The notes under the pieces: generated by a model
Database searches by the model: none
The model's input: only the letters and a program-made list of their open reading frames with translations
What the model was told of the DNA's origin: nothing
Shown here: positions 1 to 9,584 of the stretch, piece after piece
How positions within the stretch are numbered: position 1 is the stretch's first letter
Layout of the letters: each line of letters starts with the position of its first letter
Made by a program: the position numbers and the translations under genes
Assembly (NCBI GenBank): GCA_003024785.1
Contig: PUQB01000035.1
Location: 806,001 to 870,000 of the forward strand
From: Selaginella tamariscina
Lineage: Eukaryota > Streptophyta > Lycopodiopsida > Selaginellales > Selaginellaceae
Length of the DNA: 64,000 bases
Direction of reading: 5' to 3'

Positions 1-36
1 AGATCAATAAAAAAAAATTTACAGATACTGGTACAC

Positions 37-39
<3 letters not shown>

Positions 40-87
<48 letters not shown>

Positions 88-400
88 GCAGTGTGCGTGT
101 GTGTGGGAGAGATAGATCAATAAAAAAAAATTTACAGATACTGGTACACATAATATATGTATGTATATATGTATATAGGTATATATATATGTGTATATGT
201 ATATCGTGTGTATGCGTGTGTGAGCGAAACAAATAAAATCATACAGATAAACAAACACACACCCACACACACATATACATACACAGGAGTGTGCGTGTGT
301 GTGCGAGAGATAAAACTAATAAATAAATTTATACGCACACTCCTATACATATATACATACATACACACACACACACACACAGATCTCACCTGTGTGCACA
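40..400. repeat. CA/TG and TA microsatellite tracts
   Basis: Runs of (AT)n, (TG)n, (CA)n and the recurring short phrase around ATACAGATACTGGTACACAT. Matching tracts occur at 35985-36760 in another copy and at 56940-57330. They open long reading frames rich in H, T, Y, I, V and C that are artefacts of the repeats. Confidence 0.9.
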
Positions 401-440
401 GCCGCCGCCGCCGATTTCAAGCCGCCGCCTCTTGAAACCC

Positions 441-600
441 TAAGAATATACCTAAACCCTAAAGGAATTAAATATATATATTAACCCTAATAGAATATTC
501 CTTCTGAGAATATACTTAAACCCTAAAAAGAATAAAATATAGATTCGCCCTAAACGAATATTCTTTCATTATATTATTAGCGCGTGCGTGTGCGTGGGTG
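441..600. repeat. AACCCTAA-containing AT-rich spacer
   Basis: Repeated short phrases AACCCTAA and GAATATTC/GAATATAC, also present at 36840-36990. No coding potential seen. Just upstream (about 400-430) is a CCGCCG-rich patch shared with 36820-36840. Confidence 0.6.
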
Positions 601-779
601 TATCACATACACCTCAAAAATATAAATCATGCAGGGATTTAACATGTGTGTGTCCATGAGAGTGTTAAAGTTTCATGTGTATCAATACATACATACACAT
701 TGCATATATTAATACACATAATATATACATACACACGTGTATACACACAGACATACACACATATTAGTACATAATATTA

Positions 780-960
780 GAGAGACCGAGTACATATTAT
801 AGATCATGCATGGTGTATATGTTTGAGAGAAGAGAGACAGTACATATTAACATGGATCATGCATGGTGTGTATGTATGAGAGAAGACAGAAAGTACACAT
901 ATATACATACAGAGTACACATATATACATGCACACGTGTATACACACAGACATACATACA
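780..960. repeat. Tandem-like units containing GATCATGCATGG
   Basis: Imperfect units of roughly 50-60 bp built on GATCATGCATGGTGTGTATG and GAGAGAAGAGA. The same unit is expanded at 37150-37740 and occurs in reverse complement at 63780-63990, so it is an element-internal repeat whose copy number differs between copies. Confidence 0.75.
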
Positions 961-991
961 TATTACATGAGTAAATTCATTGTGTTACATA

Positions 992-1021
992 TTAGGGTTT
1001 AGGGTTTAGGGTTTAGGGTTT
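992..1021 (+). repeat. Interstitial plant-type telomere repeat (TTTAGGG)4
   Basis: Four consecutive TTTAGGG units with no interruption. Degenerate counterparts are at 37481-37495 and, in reverse, at 63566-63588 and 63654-63678, at the same relative place in the other transposon copies. Confidence 0.9.
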
Positions 1022-1229
1022 GCTCCCAACAAGCTTAATATAAATATTACACATGTAAATTCAATGTGTTACATACAGTCACACAGATTGAGTACATATA
1101 TCATACATGCGTTGAACATGATGTTTTCAATAAAGAAGCAACCTATTTCTTCAGTTTGGTTTAGGGTTGTGCATGTGTGTGCATATGTGTTTTTGTAAGT
1201 TCTTGTAATGCGTGTGTAAATTTATGATT

Positions 1230-2300
1230 GTGTTTATATATGTGTGCAAAACAAACATCGAATAATTAAGAAAATAATATTAATAAACACACTAGGAACA
1301 TATTTTAAATTATACATAATAATATATGATTTTATCTAATATATAGCCATATATAGTTTTAATAATATATATTAATTTAATATTGATAAAAAGGTTTAAC
1401 ATTGAAATATTCTTGAAATAATAAGAAATTAATTGAGAAAATCCCATTAATATATACAAATGTAAATTAAGTACTCAAATAATTAACTAAATTAATTATC
1501 ATAATCATGTTTAATATTGGAATATTCTTGGAATAATAAGAAAATAATAAAGAATATCCCATTAATATAAAGAAGATTAATTACTCAAGTAATTAAGGAA
1601 ATGATATTAATATATATATTATTAAAACTATATATGACTATATATTAGATAAAATGATGTATTATTATGTATAATTTAAAATATGTTCATAGTGTGTATT
1701 AATTTAATATTGATAATAAGGTTTAACACATGAATATTCTTGAAATAATAACAAATTAATTGAGAAAATCCCATTAATATATACAAATGTAGAATAATTA
1801 CTGCAATAATTAAGAACAAGACTAATTTAATTATGATAATCAGGTTTAATATTAGAATATTCTTCAAATATTAATAAAATATTAAAGAATATCCCATTGA
1901 TACTAGGAAATGAAAACTAAATACTCGAGTAATTAAGAAAATAATAATAATAAACAGACTATGAATATATTTTAAATGATACATAATAATATATCAATTT
2001 ATTTATTGTATAAGTATATATTTATATATATATATAATATAAATATACTTGAATACTAAGAATGTAGAATATAGTCTAAAATTTCGTAATATTAAACAGC
2101 TTGAATCACTTGAATAACATTAAATGCAATTTTAAAATACTCATTGGAACTGGAGAGTATATATGTCAGAGTGTCGGATATTTGTGTCAACTCATCTTAA
2201 ATTTTATTTTCTGTTCTTTTTAAAAAATTTGAATTTCTGACATATGTATTGTCGGTCTGACATGTAAATTTGAAAATGCATTTAATTTCCCACTCAAATT
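1230..2300. repeat. AT-rich internal block of the transposon
   Basis: Very AT-rich sequence with three related sub-blocks containing TTTAAATTATACATAATAAT and GGTTTAAxATT. The counterparts are 38030-39060 and 62350-63350 (reverse). There is no gene. The sub-block at about 1611-1698 is inverted relative to 38030-39060 (see findings). Confidence 0.75.
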
Positions 2301-2388
2301 CAGATCTGGTTCTTTCTCCGGCAAGGGTTTCTTCATTTCTGTTTTTCACTCTTTAGATCTTCTTTTTTCTTCATAGTGATCATCTCAG

Positions 2389-2452
2389 GGGCGAGATTAA
2401 ATTGGGTGCTATTCTTTATAGGAAAGCACGGCGCCTTCAGTGCTGTTTACAA
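2389..2452 (+). other. Exon-like segment with canonical splice donor
   Basis: A CAG acceptor-like site precedes 2389 and GTAAGT starts at 2453. The segment is kept in every copy (about 8593-8662, about 39178-39239, and 62162-62230 in reverse). One frame reads GKHGAFSAVYK just before the donor, which resembles a protein-kinase glycine-loop motif, but the match is only about 11 residues. It could be a 5' leader exon spliced to the acceptor at 3500 or a captured exon fragment. Confidence 0.4.
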
Positions 2453-2630
2453 GTAAGTATTATAAACAAATTTAAAAATACTTATAAAGATTCACTCTCT
2501 TACATTCTCTCTTAAAATTACAATTTAGGGGTTTAGGAATGCATTAGGATTATAATATATTCCGTTAGGGATTTATCCCGTTTAAATATCCTTTTAACTT
2601 AATATTCTAGGTTAACCGGGCCGGCGGGAT

Positions 2631-3354
2631 TAATCCGGCCATTTCTTTTTGGCCTCTTCGAAGAGGTGGCGGGATTAATCCCGCCACCATCTCCCGGGCA
2701 ATGCTTCTCCGCCACTGAAAAAGAGTGGCGGGATTAATCCCGTCGATAACCTTCTCAACTGATGAAGAGTTACCAGAATTTATTAGAAAGAGTTGTCGGC
2801 GGGATTAATCCCGCCAACCATTTTAGGAGGCAGGGAAGGGGTGGCGGGATTAATCTCGCCACCACTTCCCTGTTTTAAAGATTTGGGGACAGGATTTATC
2901 CCGAGATCTCTTTGAAATCATAGTTTTGGAGAGAGTTATGTGCGGGTTTAATCCCGCCACCCATTCCCCGTCGTAAGAATTGTGGGCGGGATTAATCCCG
3001 CCTTGGACTCCCTCCGACAAGGAAGAGCCGGCGGGATTAATCCCGCCGCCTCTTCCTCCTCGGGGGAGTCCGGCGGGATTATTCCCGCCGACTCTCTCCG
3101 GCGAGGATGAGTCGGCGGGATTAATCCCGCCGGACTCCCTTCCTCGTCGGAGAGAGTCGGCGGGATTAATCCCGCCGGACTCCCCCCGAGGAGGAAGAGG
3201 CGGCGGGATTAATCCCGCCGGCTCTTCCTTGTCGGAGGGAGTCCAAGGCGGGATTAATCCCGCCGACTCTCTCCGAAGGGGTTGAGTCGGCGGCGGGATT
3301 AATCCCGCCGACCGTTCCTCGTCGGAGGGATTCGTGGGCGGGATTAATCCCGCC
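2631..3354. repeat. Palindrome array (copy 1): about 15 sites of GGCGGGATTAATCCCGCC
   Basis: The core is an 18-bp perfect palindrome. The first six sites are looser and 35-100 bp apart. The last nine sit at intervals of about 42-46 bp, separated by GA/CT-rich spacers such as GACTCTCTCCGG..GGATGAGTC that are themselves near-palindromic. The array ends about 150 bp before the transposase gene. It is not a coding region: the frames read meaningless GGINPA/AGLIPP repeats. Confidence 0.9.
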
Positions 3355-3497
3355 CATCAGTTGTATTAATCAAACATGAGATATTATCTCTAAACATAAT
3401 TATGTATTATTGCATATGCATATTATTAAGTAACCGTAATTCAGATTTCTTAGAAATATTGCATAAACAGATATCAAATAATACAATTATTTATGTG

Positions 3498-3500
3498 CAG
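3498..3500 (+). promoter_or_regulatory. Probable 3' splice acceptor before the transposase start
   Basis: TTATGTGCAG precedes the first conserved coding base; TTATTTATGTGCAG is conserved at 9567-9580 and in reverse at 60939-60952. It could pair with the GTAAGT donor at 2453, making the palindrome array intronic. This pairing is an inference. Confidence 0.45.
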
Positions 3501-3506
3501 GACAAT

Positions 3507-6500
3507 ATGTTTAATACTGGAGATAAAGTATGTCTTCTTCGGAACAACGAGATAGTTGGCACTGGAACTGTGGAAGTTCGAGATAATAATGCATCATGTC
3601 ACAATATTGCCCAAGGATCTTGTGTGTACGTATGGGTGAACACCATTTACAAGTATGTTGAGGTTCTGGGAATGGAATTTGAGGAGGGTTCTCCTGTATT
3701 GTGGAATTTGGATGAAGTCAAGGCTGACACAGAATATGCAGAGTCACAAACAAATAGTAGCACGAGTTTACCAGATGATGGCTTGCCTGCTGTAATGGAT
3801 GAGGTGATTCTCTTTCTTCGTGAGATTGAAGTCGGAAGAGGCATCATCACAGCTATAAATCCAATGGAAGCAGTGTCAGAAGAGAAACTAGGGTCCGACT
3901 TCGTGGGTGTAGTTGTGACAGAGGTTTCACCTAATGGCACATTGTATCCTGGATCCCTCGTGAGGTGGCGAACATCTGAATTAAGACGGCAAGATGGTTC
4001 AACATATTCTGGGTTGGATTTCAATAATAACAACCCGGAAGAACAACTCATATTTGAAGAGGTTCCTTGCATTGGTCCTATTGTAAGAAAAAGGCGATTC
4101 ATGGGTTGTAGATCTTCCCCTGCAAGTTTCAGCAAGAGGGTAAAGATGGATCCTACATCTTCGAAAGTGTTACGAGCATTTCCACGATTGACTGTTGCAA
4201 GAAGAAGTGTTGTCAGATGGCAGACCGGAATGAAATTACCCAATGTAGACATGTCTTTCGTATGCTCACCCAAAAGCAAAGGCATGAGTTTGTATATGCT
4301 GCACTAACTGGGTGTATTGATGGAATGGCCTCGGACACAGGTTATCAGAGTACATCCATGGTATTTAATAAGGTGGCCATCTGCTTCAAAGCTTGGTACA
4401 GTATATACGGGATCCCAAAGACCACGTTCTACCGTCGGAGGGATGAGTGGCTAGATGGAGCGCGAACCTCAGTTCATGGGAACACTGGCTTGGTCAAAAC
4501 CCGCTCTCACATCATGGCAGCCATAGAGATACTCAAGGCTTTTGTGGAAGCAAATGCAGACAGGATGCCTCACAAATGCCGAACCACAAATGCAGGGGTC
4601 AGGGAAAATCTCAAGGTTTTACCTTCAATCTACACTCAATTGAAACTGTGTGAACATGTGAACAAGTGCCTCAGTTTGATGGGGCTCCAAGCAATCTGCA
4701 CTGGTACCTTCAACAACATATGGAATACTCATTTTAAGGATGTGGAGATTGCAAAACACTCTAGCTTTTCTAAGTGTGACACTTGTACATCATTGAAGGC
4801 TGCAGAGGCTTGTGCAAAAACCTTGGTGGAGATCACTACCATTCAAAGGAAGATGGAGGCCCACATGATTGCACAACAAACTTGCCGGTCTCAGTACTAT
4901 GCACACCGCATGCTTTCTGTGTCACGCCCATCAGAGTACCTGTGCTTGATCCATGACAAGATGGATCATTCAAAGACCAGCATTCCAAAGCTCTTTGCAA
5001 CACCAAAGTGCCTTGGAAATGTCATGAAACTTCCGATTTCATTGACAGGTGTGCTAACACATGGACACGGTTGTGAGTCATATGGACACTTTTCACTTCC
5101 ACATTGGTCTAGCGACTCCAATTTCACTATTGGGTCGTTAGCCATGTGTTTCAGAAACCTTGAAGCCCACTCACAGACAAGTCCTATCAGTGATCTCAAA
5201 GTGAAGAAACAACACCTTCAACCTTTACATAATGCTCTCATGAACACATCTGCACTTGAGGCTACTTGGGAATATGAGAGGCATTGTCAGCAACCTGCAC
5301 AAAAAACAGATGGCCCTGTTGAGAGTTCAGGTTCAGTGGAGGGATCTAGCTCAAATAGTGTACATGTGTCCTCAACATCAAATAAGCTTCCTCGTCATTT
5401 GCTTTTACAGATGGATAATTGTGCAGGCGAGAACAAAAATAGGTAAATCATTTTACTTAAGGGTTTCTCAAGCTCATACTTACTTTTATTTTCTAGATAT
5501 GTGCTAGCATACTTGTCAATGCTTGTTGCCAAAGGTGTGTTTGAAACAATCACGCTCAGTTTCCTTATGGTTGGTCACACTCATGAAGATATTGATGCGT
5601 TCTTCAGCAAGGTCTCCAACTCTACAAAAAGGACAAGTGCACTTACCTTACCGCATATGATGAATCTTTTTGAAAATTGCATCTCCAAAAAAAGTTGTGC
5701 TTTGCTTGTGACTGAGGTGCCAGACTTCAAAAAATTTCTCAAGGAGTATATAAAAGAAGGGAGTGATTCTTTAGTTGGTCACCTTGTGCCGCTACAATTC
5801 TTTTTCTCCATACGAGATGGTATACCTATTATGCAGTACAAGTTACGGCCATCAGAGCAGGAGTGGTTACCGAAAGAGGGCTTAATGCTCTTCAAAAGTG
5901 GAGAGGATGGAAAGCCACTTCTCCCAGAAGGACAACCAGACCCTATTCCATTGAGTGCCCAGCTCAAGGAACAAGAGGTTATTATTGATGGCATCAAAAA
6001 ATATGTGGCATGGGTTCAAAAATCGATGCCAAAGAATTCTGATAAGGCAACTGGTTACTCAGAACTATATAAGCATGTGGTCAACTATTGGGAGACTGTT
6101 GTTCGAGAGTTGGAAGGGCCTACTGTCACAAGTACAGAATTGCAACACCCTTTTTGGCCTAAAACAAGGTGGCGAGAGGAGATTGAAATGACATCACTGA
6201 GCACAGACGACATAGAAGCCAGTAGTGATGTGGAAGTGCAAACCCCACATTTTGTTGGACAAAGGAACCAAAAACCTAAAGCATACTTTGATTGCTGCAA
6301 GGATCTTCAAAAACTAATGATGGTTCTCATTACTCCAGATGCGTCATATAATCAGCCTATTTGGATGGGTCAAATTATCGACACACCTGAAGTAATCACA
6401 AAAAATAGTATTGTTAAGGTTGCATGGTTCAAACCACAAAAAAGGCGACACGAAAGGAGAGCGAAAGATATAATGGATGCCTAGAGAAAACATGGTCTCC

Positions 6501-6624
6501 CAATCAAAAAGACCCAGCATGTTTTATAAATGTTAAATCCATTCGATATGGGTGGATGTCAAGAAGCGTTGATAAAGTCACGATTAACAAAACTGCAAGG
6601 GAATGTATGTTTTCTGAAGCTTAA
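3507..6624 (+). pseudogene. DUF7869-type transposase-like gene, best copy, two single-base frameshifts
   Basis: Two exons (3507-5442 and 5497-6624) with a 54-bp GT-AG intron at 5443-5496; joining them restores the phase of ENKNRY. About 1,020 codons. The N-terminal third (MFNTGDKVCLL... to about codon 220) resembles small plant transposon-associated domains. The middle has a CDTC pair and helical sequence. The C-terminal half has QMDNCAGENKNRY at the intron and HTHEDIDAFF at 5576-5605, as expected for an RNase-H-like catalytic core of DUF7869 proteins. One base is missing near 4160 and another near 6452. The copy at 57839-60932 keeps the base at both places and the copy at 40440 keeps the second, so both are private lesions. 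The family name is my recognition; DNA cleavage or transposition is inferred from context. ATG 3507 is chosen because the next conserved ATG is within the domain. Confidence 0.75.
5443..5496 (+). other. 54-bp intron of the transposase gene
   Basis: The donor is AG|GTAAAT and the acceptor TTTTCTAG|A. The split arginine codon links ENKN to YVLAYLSML. The decayed copy at 8176-13167 retains a recognisable version near 11410-11453. Confidence 0.9.
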
Positions 6625-7103
6625 AGCAATTACAAAATTATAAAATATCATATATTTAATATTCATAATTATTATAAACTCTTTAATAATAGTACCAAAT
6701 TGTATACTTAACTATATAAATTTAAAAAATGATATGGAAGATTGACTATATTATTATAGGATTTATATATATATTATTACTACTACAAATTTTTAATTAA
6801 TAATGTTATATTTAAATATTAATATTTTAATAACAACATCAATATTTATATAATGTACCTCTTATGCTCTTCCTTAATTGTTATATTAGGCAATATATTA
6901 TATAATTTAATACATTCTACTTTTATAATGTTATTAATTTTTGTTCAATGAATGCTATAATTTATTAAAGGGTAGAATACAAAATAGAATATTCTAAAGA
7001 ATATTCTCTTTTCAAACATATATTCTAAAGAATATTCCTTTAATATTAGAAAATGCTAATTAAATAGCTAAAATTGCTAATTATTAGGAAATGGGACTAT
7101 AGC
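6625..7103 (+). other. AT-rich 3' tail of the transposon
   Basis: Non-coding and strongly AT-rich, with repeated GAATATTC. It is nearly identical at 40621-41109 and in reverse at 57363-57838, so it is part of the element rather than host flank. Confidence 0.8.
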
Positions 7104-7128
7104 CATGCCCATTTTAGTTACAACTGCA
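7104..7128 (-). repeat. Right terminal inverted repeat, copy 1
   Basis: Reads CATGCCCATTTTAGTTAC then AACTGCA. It matches the terminus at 41107-41132 except that one base before TGCA is missing. The flank begins TACA. Confidence 0.8.
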
Positions 7129-7540
7129 TACATATGATCACCATCATATATCATTTTTTTAATATTTGTATAAAAAGTTTATTATTCTTGTAAAAATACA
7201 CAAGAAAACATGCATAAAGAATTGTTTATAGTCAAGTAGTTATTAATATCACAAATCATTCTAATGATTTATAAATTATTTTTAAAAAATTAATTTAAAA
7301 ATGCAAAATATAATTTTCTTATACATTAAAATTGTATACATATATTTAAATTTTACCCTATTGTAATTTAAAATGATATAGTGATTTAAAACATATTTTA
7401 AAGTAATCGTAGCACATAATATATATAATGTATATTATATAATCTTTAAGACATAGAAATTAAATCCGTGCATATTTTAACAAATACATTTTAAAATAAC
7501 AAATTTATACTCTCATCTTGGTAAACCTTAAACACTAAGC
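7129..7540. other. AT-rich sequence between elements
   Basis: No gene or clear repeat seen; generic AT-rich DNA between the end of copy 1 and a block of tandem repeats. Confidence 0.5.
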
Positions 7541-8175
7541 CCCACAACTAGATGTTTTTAACACGTGTGTTGAATTTAAAATATTTCGTGTGTGTATATG
7601 TAAGTCCCAATGTCTAACGATAAATGCTTGGTTTGGGGTTTAAACCCTAAACCCTAAACACAAAACTAGATGCTAGACCCCTAAACATTATTTATATCAT
7701 AATCCACTCATCGACGTGTGTATGTGTGTGCATATGTGTATCTTTGGGTGCATTTAATGTGTACTTGTGGGATGTTTTTAACGCTTGTGTTGTGTGCATG
7801 TGCTAGTCTAAAAATATTTCATGTGTGTATATGTAAGCCCCAATGTGTAACGATAAATGCTTGGTTTGGAATTTTAACCCTAAACCCTAAACACAAAGCT
7901 ATATGCTATATCCTTAAACATTATGTATATCGTGACCCACTCATTGGCGTGTGTATTTGTGTGCATATGTGTCTCTATGGGTGCATTTAATACGTATTGT
8001 GGGATGTTTTTAATGCATGTGTTGTGTGCATGTGGAAATCTATAAATATTGTGTGTGTATATTTAAGCCCTAGTGTAAAGTGTATAACTATAAATGCTTG
8101 GTTTGAGGTTTAAACCCTAAACACAAAGCTAGATGCTAGACCCCTAAACATTATTTATATCGTGATCCACTCATT
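7540..8175. repeat. About 235-bp tandem repeat, nearly three copies, with AAACCCTAAACCC
   Basis: The marker TAAATGCTTGGTTTG occurs at 7621, 7854 and 8091, giving periods of 233 and 237 bp. Each unit carries AAACCCTAAAC.. (two telomere-like units in the first two repeats, one in the third), AGATGCTAGACCCCTAAACA and a TGTGTG-rich part. No coding function is apparent. Confidence 0.85.
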
Positions 8176-8835
8176 GTATAATTATATATAGTTATAATAA
8201 TATATACTAATTTAATATTAATAATAAGGTTTAATATTGAAACATTCTTAAATTAATAAGAAAATAACCCCATTATAAACAAATATAGAATAGTTATTTG
8301 AATTTCATATAAATATATACTTGTTAATGTTAAATGCATTAAATATAATTTTAAATAGCATTGGAATCGTGTACAATATTGTTAAAAAGTTGGTCACTTA
8401 TGTTAATTCAATTTAAATTTCTTTATCATATTAAAATATCAGAAATTTTAAATTCTGACATAATTATTGTCAGTATGATATGTAAATTTAAAAACACTTT
8501 GAATTTCCCATTTAAATTCAGATTTGTATCTTTCACAAGGATTTCTTTATATGTGTTTTTTCTCTTTAGATCCTCTTTCTTAAATAGTGTTTACATCAAG
8601 AGAGACATTAAATTGGGTGCTATTATTTATAAAAAATCACGGCACCCTCTATGATATTTACAAGTAAGTGTTATTAATAAATTTAAAACTACTTATAAAA
8701 ACTCATTCTCTTACACTCTTTATTAAAATAAAAATTTAGGGTTTACATAAACAAATTTACATTTTTTCTAGAAATGCATAGTACTTATACGGTTTAGGAA
8801 TTCATTAAAATTGCATTAGAATCAATTAAGGATTT

Positions 8836-9430
8836 CTCCCGGACGGGATTAATCCCGTCCACAACTTTTTACAACGATTAAGAGGTGGCGGGATTAATCT
8901 CAGAGGGTTGTGAGCAAGATTAATCCCATCTACCATTGTAGGAGGCGAGGAAGGGGTGGTGGAAATAATTCTACCACATGTTCCCTGTTTCAGAAAATTA
9001 TGGGCAGGATTAATCCCGTTCACCATTTTAGGAGGCGAGGAAGAGGTGGTGGGATTAATCTCCCCACTGCTACCTCATTTCAAAAAGTTGTCGGCGGGAG
9101 TTATCTTGCCCACCATTTTAGGAGGCAAAGAAACATTCCCGCCACCTAATCGAAAACTCTCTGAAATCTCGGCTAATTGAGAAATTTAGATAAAGGGGAT
9201 GTGTGAACGAAATAAATCCTTAATTGATTCTAGTGCAATCATAATGGATTCCTAGACTTTTGAAGTAGTTTCACCAAATAGCACATTGCAACAAGCCAAT
9301 ATTTAATCATGCCCACTATAAGAGGTGATAGGATTAATCCCGCCACCCCTTCCCATTAAAGAGAATTGTGGGTGGGATTAATCCCACCCACCATTTTAGG
9401 AGGCAGGAAAGGTGTGGCGAAATTAATCTC
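8836..9430. repeat. Decayed palindrome array (copy 2)
   Basis: At least nine degenerate versions of GGCGGGATTAATCCCGCC, most with one to four changes in one arm (for example GGTGGGATTAATCTCCCC near 9047). Spacers contain ACCATTTTAGGAGGC. The loss of symmetry suggests no selection on this old copy. Confidence 0.8.
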
Positions 9431-9584
9431 GCCACCACTTGTATTAATTAAGCATGAGAATCTATCCTAATATAATTATATGTCATTGCGCATGTATATA
9501 TATTAAGCACCATCGATTCAAAAAATTTTGTATATTGCATAAACAAATATCATAAATGAGACAATTATTTATGTGCAGGATAAC

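Larger units (their letters stand above)
1..7128 (+). mobile_element. Large DUF7869-type DNA transposon, copy 1 (right-hand part; left part lies outside the window)
   Basis: Order seen: CA/TG microsatellite, short GATCATGCATGG repeats, a TTTAGGG tract, an AT-rich block, a palindrome array, the transposase gene, an AT-rich 3' tail, then the terminal repeat ending in TGCA at 7128. The same order is found at 36000-41132 (+) and, as reverse complement, at 57338-64000. The other copies show that microsatellite, first palindrome array, hairpin and cargo genes should lie to the left of base 1. The base after TGCA begins TACA. That this is one element is inferred from repeated co-linearity. Confidence 0.8.

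Noticed and set aside
19..435. Protein-coding frames in CA/TG microsatellites (also 35987-36592)
   Set aside because: Pure low-complexity H/T/Y/I/V/C translations on both strands.
992..1021. True chromosome end
   Set aside because: Only four units, continuous transposon sequence on both sides, and the tract recurs at the same place in other copies.
2980..3357. Long frames through the palindrome arrays reading GGINPA or AGLIPP repeats
   Set aside because: They occur on both strands in several frames at once because the repeat is a palindrome with a length compatible with open frames; there is no start context or independent conservation of protein.
3647..4285. 212-codon antisense frame, also seen opposite copies 2, 4 and 5
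   Set aside because: It lies exactly opposite the N-terminal coding region of the transposase; conservation follows from the sense gene.
7718..7990. 90-codon frame in the 235-bp tandem repeats
   Set aside because: Spans repeat units and is dominated by TG-rich repeat translation; not kept in the third unit.
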